In this document: positions 19,704 to 29,196 of the stretch, in pieces | Layout: every line of letters starts with the position of its first letter | Numbering within the stretch: position 1 is the first letter of the stretch | From: Akkermansiaceae bacterium | GTDB taxonomy: Bacteria; Verrucomicrobiota; Verrucomicrobiia; Verrucomicrobiales; Akkermansiaceae | Length of the DNA stretch: 64,000 bases | NCBI GenBank assembly: GCA_019634595.1 | Contig: JAHCBC010000005.1 | Span: 62,001 to 126,000, forward strand | Direction: 5' to 3' | The notes under the pieces: model-generated | Told to the model about the DNA's origin: nothing | Seen by the model: the letters and a program-made list of their open reading frames with translations, nothing else | Database searches by the model: none | Position numbers and translations under genes: made by a program

Positions 19704-20246
19704 TCAGGTTGCGGGCTGCCGGTTGGAGCGCATATTCATCCTTTCCGCCTCCGCTTGGTCGAAGAGAGGCGTGAAATACGCGACGGCGATGATCTTGCCG
19801 ATGGCGATGCACGACACCCCGTGGATGGCGTCCGCGATGCTGGAGAGCACGTACGGGGGCAGGAGAGTAACGGCGGCGATACCGGCGACGTTGGACAGGA
19901 CGTAGCACCGGCGGCCCCATTTCCGGAGCATGAACATGCCCACGTAGGAGGCGGCGCACACCAGGAAAGCGAGGGCAAGCAGCCCGAAGGCGATGATCGC
20001 TTGTGTCCCTTCCGGCATGTTATTGTTACCGGCTCCATACCCGCGCAACGCCGGAGGGAGCGTGTGCTCCGTCATCAGGTCGGCGGAGAGCTGCAACACG
20101 ACCAGCACCAGGGAAAGTCCCAGCAGCAGGCGGAAAAGCCCGGGTGTGACGTAGGTGCGGGTGGTTTCCGCCTCCGGTGGGGATTCCGGGGTGAGATACG
20201 GATCCGTGGCAGGCAGCGGCTGGTCCTCTCCGTTCATTCCGGCCAT
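19704..20246 (-). CDS. Hypothetical four-helix membrane protein
   Basis: 180 residues. A proline- and acid-rich cytoplasmic N-terminus (about 1-35) precedes hydrophobic helices at about 37-57, 84-110, 118-135 and 138-158. No motif is recognised. The start could be at 20246 or at the ATG three codons later (MNGEDQPLP). The neighbouring membrane protein gene begins 7 bp downstream, so the pair is likely co-transcribed. Confidence 0.65.
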   Translation of the reverse strand: MAGMNGEDQPLPATDPYLTPESPPEAETTRTYVTPGLFRLLLGLSLVLVVLQLSADLMTEHTLPPALRGYGAGNNNMPEGTQAIIAFGLLALAFLVCAASYVGMFMLRKWGRRCYVLSNVAGIAAVTLLPPYVLSSIADAIHGVSCIAIGKIIAVAYFTPLFDQAEAERMNMRSNRQPAT

Positions 20247-20283
20247 TCTGTGCCGGGCGGAAGGAGGAGGTGAAGTCCAAACA

Positions 20284-20472
20284 TCACTTCATCTCCTGCT
20301 CCGGCCCGGGCGCTGGCGGCGTGTTTTCCCGCCCATCATGCACGTGGGGCTTCGCCGGTGGACCGGGATTTTCTTCTGCTGTGGGGGTGACGGTGCAAGC
20401 CACCACGGTGTAGGCCATGAGCGCGCAGGCCGAGAGGAGATGCAGGAAAAGGGATGGACGCGCGGAGTTCAT
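20284..20472 (-). CDS. Small putative lipoprotein or exported peptide
   Basis: 62 residues: a hydrophobic N-terminal segment (LFLHLLSACALMAYTVVAC) is followed by a proline-rich polar tail. Cys near residue 26 could be a lipobox cysteine, although the preceding residues are not a strong consensus. It sits upstream of two membrane protein genes on the same strand, 37 bp away. It may be a real small gene, but its short length leaves doubt. Confidence 0.45.
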   Translation of the reverse strand: MNSARPSLFLHLLSACALMAYTVVACTVTPTAEENPGPPAKPHVHDGRENTPPAPGPEQEMK

Positions 20473-20592
20473 GGCGGCGGAGGTGGTTCTAACGGTGCAT
20501 GGTCAGGATATGGGATGAGACGGGCTGGTCCTGATTTTTATTTGAAGAAATCTCCGGGAAATTCCCCGGGAGGCCGTGGATGGACGGTGGGC

Positions 20593-20677
20593 CGGACCGG
20601 GACCGCGGAATTCATTCCGCCCCGAAAAATCCAGCCAACGAAGCCAAGCGGAATGAATTCCGCGGTCCCAGTCCGGG
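20593..20677. repeat. Complete family A REPIN-like element
   Basis: Hairpin GCGGAATTCATTCCGC (20605-20620) and hairpin GCGGAATGAATTCCGC (20648-20663) are joined by a linker reading AATCCAGCCAACGAAGCCAA and flanked by complementary GGGACC / GGTCCC ends. The layout is the same as at 52683-52751 and 58809-58877, with different but self-complementary stem bases. It lies downstream of the giant PEP-CTERM gene on the minus strand. Confidence 0.75.
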
Positions 20678-20727
20678 GACGGGCTTTTCCGAAGCTGGCC
20701 GGTGGAGTGCCGCTGCCGTGGTGCGGT

Positions 20728-23700
20728 TCAGGGGTTCCTGCGGCGGCGGGTGAGCCACCCGGCGGCGCCGAGGAGGGCCAGCGACACGAAGGACGGCTCC
20801 GGGATGACGGGGACAATCTCCCCGTTGTTGAGGATGCTGGCGCTGAAGCTGCCCGTATAGCCCTGCCCATCGACCGTGGGGTTGACGAAGCTGATCTTGG
20901 AAAGCTGGGAAGAGGTCAGCCCGTTCGCATCACTGCCGAAGTAGATCTGGTCATCCCCGCCACCCATGCTGAAGCCTCCCCAGTTGAGGATGGCCAAGGT
21001 GCTGCTCCAGACCTGTGTGGAGGAGTCTGCGATGTGGAGGATGTTGCTGCCACCGAGCTGCAGCTGGTTGTTCCCGGCGATGACCAGGGGACCGAAGGTT
21101 TCGACAGTGCCATTGGTGACCATGATGGCGTCCTGCAGCGTCACCAGCGCGTTGTCGTTCACCAAGCTGTTCGCGGTGGCCTGCGGGCCGAACTCGAGGG
21201 TGGAGTTCCTTACCTGAATGCTGGTGGAGGAGTTGATGCCGCCGGAGCCGATGATGAGGCGCCCGGCATCCACGCGGGTCGCGCCCTGGTAGGTGTTGGT
21301 GCCGGTGAGGGAGAGGGTGCCCGCGCCGGTCTTGATGAGGCCGGCGGAGAGATCTCCGCTCAACGCGCCGCTGAGGGTGGCGTCGATGGCGGCGGAACCG
21401 TTGGCAACCTCCACCACCCGGGTCTTTCCGTTCAGGTTGATGCCGTTCTGGATCTCGATGTTGGAGTCGGAGAGGACGGAGGACAGCTTGAAGGTGTAGT
21501 CGCCATCCGTGGTGTCACCGAAGGTGAGGAAATTCGCCGCACCCCAGGTGATGCCCGCACTGGCGCCGCCGAAGTTCACCACACGGTTCGCGCCATGGGC
21601 GCTGAGGCCGGAATCTCCGGTGAACTGGATGTTCCCCGCCGTGGTGCCGATGGCCTTGGTCAGGTCCCCGGCGGTGCCGCCGTTGAGGTCCGCGCCGATC
21701 TCGAACACGCCGCCGGAGTTGATCCGCAGGGTGGCGGTGGGGTTCTGCGCGGTGGACACGCGGAACAGGCCGCCGTCGAGGATGAAGGTGCCCGCCAGGC
21801 CGGTGCCGCTGTAGAGAGTGGTGCCGGTGCCGCCGACGATCATGAAGTTGGAGGCGCCGAAGGAGGCGGAGATGTTGAGAGCCTTTCCATCCGCGACGTA
21901 GTTGTGGAACCAGAGCGCGGAGCCGCCGAAGGAGGTGGAACTGCCGGTGATGGAGATGTCGTTGGAGCCGCTGAAGAGCATCCCCTTGCCGCTGCCGGCG
22001 GCGGTGATGGCGTTCGCCCCCAGGTCGAGTGTCACCGCCCCGGCGGTGGAGTCCACCGTCAGCGTGTTGAAGACGAGGGGGGTGGTGGCCTGCTGGGTGT
22101 AGGTGCCGGCGGCGTTGAGGACATAGTTGGCCGCCGCGGTCGCCATGTTGACGGTGCTGTTCGCGGTGAGGACGGTCTGGTTCGCTGCGGCGACTTTCTG
22201 GATCGTGCCGGAGGTGGCTCCGGACAGCGCGGCGAAGCCATAGCTGCCGTCCGTGTCCCGCAGGACGATGTTCGCTCTGCCGCCGTTCACGTTCATCAGG
22301 ACTCCGTTGACCATTGCCAGGGGGGCGGCGACGGCGGGAGGGCCGACGACAGCGGGAGCGAGGGTTCCGACGGTGATGGAGTTCCCCGCATTTCCGGAAA
22401 GGTCGATGAGGTCGTGCCGCTGCGAGTTCCCACCGGTGCCGGTGAGGGTGGTGATGGTGAGCTGGACGCCGGAGCCGCCGTTGCCGTTGAGGATCACCCG
22501 GCCGAGGCCGTTGTTGCCATCCCCGATCATGAGGCTGGAAATGGTATCCGTCGTGACGCCGGTGGACCTGCCCTTGAACTCGATGGCGCCCTGGTTGATG
22601 AGAATGGTCGCGCCCGCCGCGAGCGGGTCGGACGTGCCGTAGTCGAGTGTCAGGACGCCGCCGTTCGGGCGGATGGCACCGGTGAAGGTGTTCGCCCCGG
22701 AAAGGGTCCAGTTGCCGGAGCCGTATTTGGTGAGGCTGGTGATGTTGGTGCTGGTACCGCTGTTGACGATGACGCCGGCGATGGTGTTTGCGTCCTTGTT
22801 GTAGCCGGTCAGGGTGAGGGTGCGGGCATTCGCGGTTCCGGAACCTGTGGCGTTGGTGCCGGTGTTGGAAAAGACGAGGGCGCCCGTGCCGGAGGAGTCG
22901 ATGGTGCTGGAGGCCGCCAGTTGGAAGAGACGGTTGGTGTTGTCCCCGGTGCCGGTGTAGCGCAGGCGGCCGCCCGCCAGGTTGAGGTTTGCGGCCGCGT
23001 TGTTGGAGGAACCCAGCGCGCCGGCCTCCCCGCCGTTGCGGATGTTGTCCACGCTCAGGATGCCCCCGGAGACGTTGACGCCGCCGATGTGGGTGTTGTT
23101 CCCGGTGAGGAACAGCGTGTTGGTCCCGGACTTCTGGAACCGCAGACCACCTGTCATGGTGCTGCCGTAGATGTAGTCCCCGGTCGTCGTGTTGATGCCG
23201 AAGACGCCGCCTGCGGAATACGTGGCGGCCGTCCGCAGGGAGTCGATCTGCGTGGTCGTCAGGTTGGACCCGCCGGAGAGGGCCATCAGGATGCCGTTGG
23301 CGGTGACATTGATGGCGTTGCCGTTGTAGGCGGAGATGTTCGCGATGGCGAGCGCGCCTTCGGAAATGGTGGTGGTGCCGGTGTAGGTGTTCGTCCCTCC
23401 CAGGGTGAGGGTGTTGCCGCCCAGCTTGTTCAGGTTGTGGGTGCCGGTGATGTTGCTGTTGTAGGTGAAGTCACCGTTGGCGGTGTCCAGGCCCAGGGTG
23501 GAGCCGGAGTTGAACGTGACCTTGTTGACGACATCATTCAGGTAGGTATCGACATTCGCGGTGGTGAAACCGCTGCCCGCCACCCGCAGGGAAAGGGTGG
23601 CGCCGGAGGCGACGGTGGTGGCGGCGGGATTGAGCGTCGTCGCATTGAGGAGCCGCAGGAGGCCGGCATTCACCTGGGTCGTGCCGACGGTGTTCGCCGC

Positions 23701-24348
23701 GTTGCCCAGTGTCCAGATGCCGCCGTCCGCCTTGATGAGGTTGATGGTGCCCGACGCGTTGGAAATCGCGCCATTGATGATGGCGTTCTGGTTGATGCCT
23801 CCCAAGGTGAGGGTGACCGTGCCGCCGCCGGCTGCACCGTTGCTGACGGTGTTGTTGACGATCATCGCTGCCTGGCCGGTGCCGGCTGCGCTGCTGGTCC
23901 ATTTCTGGTTGGCCGTGAGGGAAAGGTTCACTTCCTGACCGGCCGTCGCGGAGCCGATGGTCAGGCCACCGCCGCTGCTGTGGTTGATGCCGCCGCCGCC
24001 GACGGCCAGCGTGGAACTGGCGTTCCCGCCGAGAAGGGTGGCGAGTGATCCCAGGTTCGCGGTCGCAAGCCCGTCAACAGCACGGTTTCCGTTGAGGTTG
24101 ATGTTGAAAGGGCCGGTGAGGCCGGAAGCGGTGAGGTTGGCGATGTCCAGTGCGCCGGGCACGACCGTGGGGTTCGCATTCGCGGTGGAGCTGTCGGACC
24201 AGTTGGAGGCATTGCCCCAGTCATTGTCGGCGGCGGTTCCGTCCCACCAGTAGGGGACGGCGGATGCGGGGATGGCGCTGAGAGTGATGACGGCGGCAGT
24301 ACATGCCGTCACGCCGCGGACCAACGCAGAAAAGCGGAGGGGTTTCAT
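20728..24348 (-). CDS. Giant PEP-CTERM exported protein with autotransporter-type beta-strand repeats
   Basis: 1206 residues. A signal peptide ends near residue 32 (VITLSAIPASA), followed by VPYWWDGTAADNDWGNASNWS, the usual opening of this family. The body is a run of glycine/asparagine/threonine-rich repeats containing LTLGGTNTYTGTTTI-like units (NTYTGTT, NTFTGA, NTYQGATRVDAGRLIIG), which are autotransporter-associated beta-strand repeats predicted to fold as a beta-helix. The C-terminus has VIPEPS, a hydrophobic helix and RRRRNP, the PEP-CTERM sorting signal recognised by an exosortase. No exosortase gene is in the window. ATG 24348 starts the signal peptide. Probably a cell-surface or matrix protein; paralogue of its neighbour. 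Confidence 0.93.
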   Translation of the reverse strand: MKPLRFSALVRGVTACTAAVITLSAIPASAVPYWWDGTAADNDWGNASNWSDSSTANANPTVVPGALDIANLTASGLTGPFNINLNGNRAVDGLATANLGSLATLLGGNASSTLAVGGGGINHSSGGGLTIGSATAGQEVNLSLTANQKWTSSAAGTGQAAMIVNNTVSNGAAGGGTVTLTLGGINQNAIINGAISNASGTINLIKADGGIWTLGNAANTVGTTQVNAGLLRLLNATTLNPAATTVASGATLSLRVAGSGFTTANVDTYLNDVVNKVTFNSGSTLGLDTANGDFTYNSNITGTHNLNKLGGNTLTLGGTNTYTGTTTISEGALAIANISAYNGNAINVTANGILMALSGGSNLTTTQIDSLRTAATYSAGGVFGINTTTGDYIYGSTMTGGLRFQKSGTNTLFLTGNNTHIGGVNVSGGILSVDNIRNGGEAGALGSSNNAAANLNLAGGRLRYTGTGDNTNRLFQLAASSTIDSSGTGALVFSNTGTNATGSGTANARTLTLTGYNKDANTIAGVIVNSGTSTNITSLTKYGSGNWTLSGANTFTGAIRPNGGVLTLDYGTSDPLAAGATILINQGAIEFKGRSTGVTTDTISSLMIGDGNNGLGRVILNGNGGSGVQLTITTLTGTGGNSQRHDLIDLSGNAGNSITVGTLAPAVVGPPAVAAPLAMVNGVLMNVNGGRANIVLRDTDGSYGFAALSGATSGTIQKVAAANQTVLTANSTVNMATAAANYVLNAAGTYTQQATTPLVFNTLTVDSTAGAVTLDLGANAITAAGSGKGMLFSGSNDISITGSSTSFGGSALWFHNYVADGKALNISASFGASNFMIVGGTGTTLYSGTGLAGTFILDGGLFRVSTAQNPTATLRINSGGVFEIGADLNGGTAGDLTKAIGTTAGNIQFTGDSGLSAHGANRVVNFGGASAGITWGAANFLTFGDTTDGDYTFKLSSVLSDSNIEIQNGINLNGKTRVVEVANGSAAIDATLSGALSGDLSAGLIKTGAGTLSLTGTNTYQGATRVDAGRLIIGSGGINSSTSIQVRNSTLEFGPQATANSLVNDNALVTLQDAIMVTNGTVETFGPLVIAGNNQLQLGGSNILHIADSSTQVWSSTLAILNWGGFSMGGGDDQIYFGSDANGLTSSQLSKISFVNPTVDGQGYTGSFSASILNNGEIVPVIPEPSFVSLALLGAAGWLTRRRRNP

Positions 24349-24463
24349 AAACGGGGTTTTGGTGGACTGCCGTGGGTTTTTTCGGGAGCCAGAGCCAGCC
24401 AATCAAAAGCGGGGTGGGATTTCAATGCGAAACTTCGCGCCGCAAGGGAACAAGAAGGGGGTA

Positions 24464-24608
24464 TTGAGGCAGAGCCGCCATGTCCGCTTCGCTCCCATTC
24501 CTGTCCACCGGCGGCATTGGCGGATGAAGAGAGAAAGCGGATTTGTTCCCCGGGGTTCCATTGCCATGGGTTCCTGTTGCAGCCGGAGGACAGGAGTGTC
24601 CTCCCTCC
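24464..24608. repeat. Family E palindromic repeat between the giant genes
   Basis: 24464-24526 carries the CAGAGCCGCCATGTCCGC and GGCGGCATTGGCGGATGAAG segments seen at 35534 and 60826. 24585-24604 is a perfect palindromic hairpin (GGAGGACA / TGTCCTCC, CAGG..AGTG core) seen twice more near 60.8-61.0 kb. The hairpin ends 4 bp before the stop of the next minus-strand gene and could serve as its terminator. Confidence 0.55.
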
Positions 24609-27600
24609 TTACTTCCTCCGGCGGCGGATGAGCAGGCAGGCGGCTCCGGAAAGGAAGGTCAGCGTGGTGGAAGGCTCGGGGATCAGGGCGTCGGGGACGA
24701 GCTGGTTGCCCAGGAACTTCGCGCTGTAGATGCCTTCGTCGAAACCCTGCGGGTTGACGAAGGTGATGGCGGAAAGCTGGGAGCCGGTGAGGCCCGCCGC
24801 GTCGAAGGAAATCTCATCGTCCCCGGCTGCCAGGCCGGACCAGCCGGTGATGGCGAGGAGGCCTCCGGTCCAGTCCGCGGAGGCGGAGTTGCCGAAGGTC
24901 AGCGCGTTGTTGCCTCCCGACAGTTTCAACTGGGAGTTTCCGGTCACGGCCAGAACCCCGGCGGCATCGGTGAAGCCGGTGACCTGGAGGATGGCACCGC
25001 TGCCGAGGGTGACGGTGGCATCATCCTTGATGACGTTGTCGGCCGCGATGTGGAAGGTGCCGTCCGTCACGGAAACGGAGGTGGAATGGCTGAGGGAGGT
25101 GGAGGCGTTCAACACTCCGCCGGTGACGGTGGTGGTGCCTTCATAGGCTTTGGCGGCTCCGGAGAGGGTCCAGGTGCCGGTGCCGGATTTCACGAGATTG
25201 GTTTTGCCGGTGCCGTCCGTATCGGCGAAGGCTCCGGTCAGTTCGCCCGTGCCGGCGGTGGAGCCGGTGAGGGTGAGGGTCTTGTCGCTGGTGGTGGAGG
25301 CGCCGTTGACCTGGCCGGTGATGACAAGCGCCCCGGAGCCGGCCTGTTCAATGGTGCCGTTGCCGGTGGTGGTGGAGCGGAGTCGCAGCCCGCGGCTCGT
25401 GGTTTCATCCGCGGCGCCGGTGTAGCGGAGGGTGCCGGAGGCGGCCCCTTCACCCAGGTTGATGAGGTTGCTGTTGGCGTCCGGCGTGCCGAGGTTGTGG
25501 GTGATGGAATCCACGCTGAGCACGCCGTCGTCCACGCGGGTGAGGGCGGTGTAGGTGTTCGTGCCGGAAAGCACCCAGGTGCTGGCACCGTTCTTGATGA
25601 GGTTCTGGTTGACGCCGGTGCCTTTGATCACTCCGGAGATGGTTCCGGTGCCTTCATTCCCGGTGAGGACGAGGCCGAAGCCACCGTTGGAGGTCGCGCC
25701 GCTGGTGTCGTTGATGGAGACTTCCCCCCGGATGTCCAGTGTCCCGCCGGTCATGTTGATGCGGGTATTCTGGATCGCGGCCGCGCCGACTTTCAGATCC
25801 AGGTCGATGTTTCCGGCCCACACGTTGTTGCCGCTGAAGTTCAGCAGGCCGGCGGAGACGCCGGAGTTGGAGGTGCCGGAGATCCTGAGTGACTCACTGG
25901 TGACGGTGACGTTGTTCTCCAGCCGGACCTGGCCCCCTGCGGCCACTTCCGTTCCCTGCGCGGCGCCGCCCAGCGCGTTGTTGGAAAGCACGCGGACGAT
26001 GCCGGTGTTGACCTTCGTCAGGCCGGTATAGGTGTTGTTTCCGGTCAGCGCGAGCGATCCGGAGCCGGTTTTCACCAGGGTCTCGCCAGCCACATTGAGG
26101 TCGATCTGGGTGTTGCCTCCGGTGATGTTGAAGGTGCGCTCGCCCGTTCCCATGGCCAGCTCGGCGAGGCGGCTGTTCGAGCCGTTCAATTTGATGAGGT
26201 TTTCCCCGCTGCCGGTGAAGGTGCCATTCAGGGCGATCCTCGTGCCCTGGTGGCTGCTGTTGGTGGTGCCGTTGACCTGGATCGTCCGGTTTTGCATCGT
26301 GAGGCCCCCCGCGCCGATTTCCAACCCCGAGACCGCGCCGGCGTGGGAACCCCCGATCAGGATGTTGCCGGCGGCGTTGTTGGTCTCGACGGTTCCCGTG
26401 AGGGAGATGGAATTGGCGGTGATTTTGCCGCCGCTGTTGACGGTGATGCGCGAGGTGTCCGCGAGGGTGACGGTCCCCAGGTTCACGACGCTGGTGACGC
26501 TGCTGGTCGAGTTGCCGGTGTTGGCGTCGGCGCTTCCGGTGAGGGAGAGTCCGGCGACGGTTTCGTTCTTCGCCTGGAACCGGATCGTGCTGCTGCCGGA
26601 GGCCGTGATCACGGACGTGTCGGCGATCTGGTCGGCCTCACCGAGGCTGAGGGTGCCGCTGGTCACGTTGACGTTTCCGGCGATGGCGGTGGCCCCGCCG
26701 GTCTTGCTGAGCAGGAGCGTGCCGCCGGCGACTCTGGTGGTGCCGGTGTAGGTGTTGCTGCCGCTGCCACCGAAGGTGAGGGTGTTGACGCCCGCTTTGA
26801 CGAAGCTATGCTCGCCGGCCATGGCCACGTCGTAGTTGATGGAGGCTGTCTGGGTGCTGATGCCGAAGAAGGCGGTGTTGTCCTCATAATGGACGGCGGC
26901 GCGCAGGTCTTCCAGTTCCGTGGGGGTGAATCCACTGGCAAGGGCAAAGATGCCGGCTCCGGCCTTCGCGTGGATTTTGTTGATGTCGGCGATGGCCTGG
27001 GGGCTTGTGTAGGCGAGCAGGCCGCCGGCGATGACGGTGTCGCCGGTGTAGCTGTTGTTTCCGCTGAGGGTGAGGGTCTGGTTGCCCGTCTTCATCAGTC
27101 CGTGGTTTCCGGAAATATCGCTCGCGTAGGTGAACGTCGAGGCGGAGTCCAGGCCGAGGAAGGCGGCGGAGGATTCATAGCTGATGAGCCCCCGCAGGGT
27201 ATCCGTCTCTTCCGCGGTCAGGCCGGTGCCGCCGATCCTGATGGAAAAAGTCGCGCCGTCCGCCACGGTGATGGTGGTGCCGGGAGAGACGGAGGCCGCG
27301 GTCGTGGCGCGGAGGATGCCCGCGTTGACCTGCGTGGCTCCGGTATAAGTGTTGGCCCCCCGCAGTTCCCAGATGCCGGAGCCTTCCTTGATGATGGAAA
27401 CGGTCCCGCCACCATTGGAAATGGCACCAGCGATGTATGAGCCGGTGTTGCTGCCGTCGAGGGTGAGGGTCCGGCTTCCCGCCGCGGCGGAAACATCATT
27501 GTGAAGCGCGATGGCAGAGGAGCCGGAACCCGCGGTGGAGCTGTTCCAGGTTTGCGAGGCCGCCAGCACGACGTTCACCTTGTCCGCGTCCGCCGCGTTG

Positions 27601-27992
27601 CCGATGGTGAGGCCTCCCCGGAGGTGGTCGATGCCTCCGGCACCGAGTGTGAGGGTGACAGGTACACCCGCCCCTCCGCGCAGGGTCACCGTGCCCGTCA
27701 GGTTTTCCGTGACGATGCCCTGCACGGCTTGGTCCGTCATCAGGTTGACCGTGCGGCTGGTGGCCTGGCCGGTGATGGAGAAATGGGCAACGTCACCCGC
27801 ACCGGGGACCGCCGCCGGGTCCGGGGTGCCCGCGCCCGGGTCCGTGGACCAGTTCGCCACATCATTCCAGGAACCTGCGGTCGCTCCGTCCCAGTAGAGT
27901 GGTGCCGCCATCAGGCCTGCGGAAAAGGAAACGGAAAGCGTGGCCAGCGCCAGTGCGCGGACAGGGAGAAGGGAAAGGCGGCGGGGTTTCAT
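24609..27992 (-). CDS. Second giant PEP-CTERM beta-strand-repeat protein
   Basis: 1127 residues, paralogous to the 20.7-24.3 kb gene. The signal peptide ends near residue 30 (SFSAGLMA), followed by APLYWDGATAGSWNDVANWS. Repeats of the form LTLSGNNSYTGDTVI, NTYTGLTKVNTGIVRV and GTNTYTALTRVDDGVLSV recur throughout, and the protein ends LIPEPS, hydrophobic helix, RRRRK (PEP-CTERM). It lies upstream of the paralogue on the same strand, separated by 260 bp with a hairpin, so the two may be transcribed separately. Likely a surface-exposed beta-helix; ligand unknown. Confidence 0.93.
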   Translation of the reverse strand: MKPRRLSLLPVRALALATLSVSFSAGLMAAPLYWDGATAGSWNDVANWSTDPGAGTPDPAAVPGAGDVAHFSITGQATSRTVNLMTDQAVQGIVTENLTGTVTLRGGAGVPVTLTLGAGGIDHLRGGLTIGNAADADKVNVVLAASQTWNSSTAGSGSSAIALHNDVSAAAGSRTLTLDGSNTGSYIAGAISNGGGTVSIIKEGSGIWELRGANTYTGATQVNAGILRATTAASVSPGTTITVADGATFSIRIGGTGLTAEETDTLRGLISYESSAAFLGLDSASTFTYASDISGNHGLMKTGNQTLTLSGNNSYTGDTVIAGGLLAYTSPQAIADINKIHAKAGAGIFALASGFTPTELEDLRAAVHYEDNTAFFGISTQTASINYDVAMAGEHSFVKAGVNTLTFGGSGSNTYTGTTRVAGGTLLLSKTGGATAIAGNVNVTSGTLSLGEADQIADTSVITASGSSTIRFQAKNETVAGLSLTGSADANTGNSTSSVTSVVNLGTVTLADTSRITVNSGGKITANSISLTGTVETNNAAGNILIGGSHAGAVSGLEIGAGGLTMQNRTIQVNGTTNSSHQGTRIALNGTFTGSGENLIKLNGSNSRLAELAMGTGERTFNITGGNTQIDLNVAGETLVKTGSGSLALTGNNTYTGLTKVNTGIVRVLSNNALGGAAQGTEVAAGGQVRLENNVTVTSESLRISGTSNSGVSAGLLNFSGNNVWAGNIDLDLKVGAAAIQNTRINMTGGTLDIRGEVSINDTSGATSNGGFGLVLTGNEGTGTISGVIKGTGVNQNLIKNGASTWVLSGTNTYTALTRVDDGVLSVDSITHNLGTPDANSNLINLGEGAASGTLRYTGAADETTSRGLRLRSTTTGNGTIEQAGSGALVITGQVNGASTTSDKTLTLTGSTAGTGELTGAFADTDGTGKTNLVKSGTGTWTLSGAAKAYEGTTTVTGGVLNASTSLSHSTSVSVTDGTFHIAADNVIKDDATVTLGSGAILQVTGFTDAAGVLAVTGNSQLKLSGGNNALTFGNSASADWTGGLLAITGWSGLAAGDDEISFDAAGLTGSQLSAITFVNPQGFDEGIYSAKFLGNQLVPDALIPEPSTTLTFLSGAACLLIRRRRK

Positions 27993-28070
27993 TGGATTTT
28001 GTGAAAACGGGGGTGGGGACGCATACCAAATAGGGATGTCCCCTCCGGTTCAACGCCAAAGTTGGAGGGA

Positions 28071-28090
28071 GGGCGCAGTCCGCTGCGCCC
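28071..28090. repeat. Family L hairpin
   Basis: GGGCGCA, loop GTCCGC, TGCGCCC. Relatives are 10733-10752 (GGGCACA/TGTGCCC) and 52760-52779 (GGGCGCA/TGCGCCC); the A:T to G:C difference is compensated on both arms. Confidence 0.55.
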
Positions 28091-28139
28091 CTTCTATTTC
28101 ACCCGCTCACCAGCTTTGCCAGCTTCAGCACCACAGGGT

Positions 28140-28505
28140 TCACAAAAATACCAAGGCCAGTATCGCGCCATCGACGCATTTCTGAACATCACGGCGGATC
28201 ACATCCACCGTTGTCTTTTTCAACAACCCGACTGGTAGAGCCGCGATCGCGGAAATCTCTGCGATCACGACCACCAGAAACAACCAACGGAAGTGATAGG
28301 CATCCATCCACAGCCCGGGAACTGATACTGCCCCGCCGAGCAGAATCCCAACCCCGGCGATGACCAAATACATCGCATGTGCTTTTGACCTTATATTCAT
28401 GAGCGGTTTGATTTCGTCGACTTCTTCTTGCTTCAAAAAAGGGAGAAAGCCCCATAATCGAAGTACGAAGGTGGCGAAAATCAGTGCGTTCAAATGAATC
28501 TCCAT
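28140..28505 (-). CDS. Hypothetical three-helix membrane protein
   Basis: 121 residues. Hydrophobic helices lie near 5-22, 44-66 and 72-95, with a positively charged C-terminal stretch (KKTTVDVIRRDVQK) before a last hydrophobic tail. No motif or family is recognised. The gene is divergent from the one at 28672 with about 165 bp between starts. Codon use is less GC-rich than that of the neighbours, hinting at a younger or transferred gene. Confidence 0.55.
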   Translation of the reverse strand: MEIHLNALIFATFVLRLWGFLPFLKQEEVDEIKPLMNIRSKAHAMYLVIAGVGILLGGAVSVPGLWMDAYHFRWLFLVVVIAEISAIAALPVGLLKKTTVDVIRRDVQKCVDGAILALVFL

Positions 28506-28671
28506 TGGTTGAGCCTTTTGTTTGATCCGCCGGACGATGGCATCAGCGTTGTTGTGCTGGTGTTTCCAGTTATTGTTCGCCGGGCCAAGCCTTTTACGGA
28601 TATGGAATAAACTTGGAAAGACAAGTGATCCGGGTGAGAGATGGAGTCGTTCCTCCTATTTTCCAAACGGC

Positions 28672-29196
28672 ATGGACAACAAGCTGCGTTTCATCCGTCA
28701 CACGGATTACGATGATCTTCCCCGGGTTCTTTTCACGGGTGAGGAGCACAAGGACGATGCCATGGTGAAGGAGTTCGACCATGCGTTCGACCTCGTGGCA
28801 TCCGCGCTCCGGGAACTCCATGAGGTGGATGCGGATGGAGGCGACCATGATGCGCCCATTTACATGACCCGCTACGTGGACATCTGCCGGCAGCACACCA
28901 TCGTCGTCGCTCGCGCTGCGTGGCACCCTGGGATCGTGACGGTCCTCTACCGGGAGCTACAGAAGATGCCGGAGGGCTGGACATTGCAGATCGATGCCAC
29001 CGATTTCCCTCCGGGGCAGGCTTATGTCGTGGTCACGGCGGACGGGACCGTCCACGGCTGGGCGGAGTTCCGGGCGCGGAGAACTCTCACCGCTTTCGGC
29101 TTCCCTGGCATCGGCGGATTGGTCCCGGGCTTGCTGTTCGCCGTGAGATCCGCTTTCGGCCGCCTCAGGAAAACGGCCTTCCGCAGGCCGTGCTGA
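28672..29196 (+). CDS. Hypothetical protein with C-terminal hydrophobic segment
   Basis: 174 residues from ATG 28672 (MDNKLRFIRHTDYDD). A soluble part of about 130 residues contains DHAFDLVASALRELHEVDADGG and WTLQIDATDFPPGQAYVVVTADG. One possible membrane segment (FGFPGIGGLVPGLLFAVRSAFG) lies near the C-terminus. The frame is open upstream to 28522 but the extension is weak. The 3' end overlaps a convergent gene by 32 bp. No family recognised. Confidence 0.55.
   Translation: MDNKLRFIRHTDYDDLPRVLFTGEEHKDDAMVKEFDHAFDLVASALRELHEVDADGGDHDAPIYMTRYVDICRQHTIVVARAAWHPGIVTVLYRELQKMPEGWTLQIDATDFPPGQAYVVVTADGTVHGWAEFRARRTLTAFGFPGIGGLVPGLLFAVRSAFGRLRKTAFRRPC

Noticed and set aside
20155..24048. Open frame of 1297 codons on the plus strand, antisense to the first giant PEP-CTERM gene
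   Set aside because: It is Gly/Val/Asp/Arg-rich read-through of the GC-rich repeats; the opposite strand has a signal peptide, recognised repeats and PEP-CTERM, so this is a shadow.
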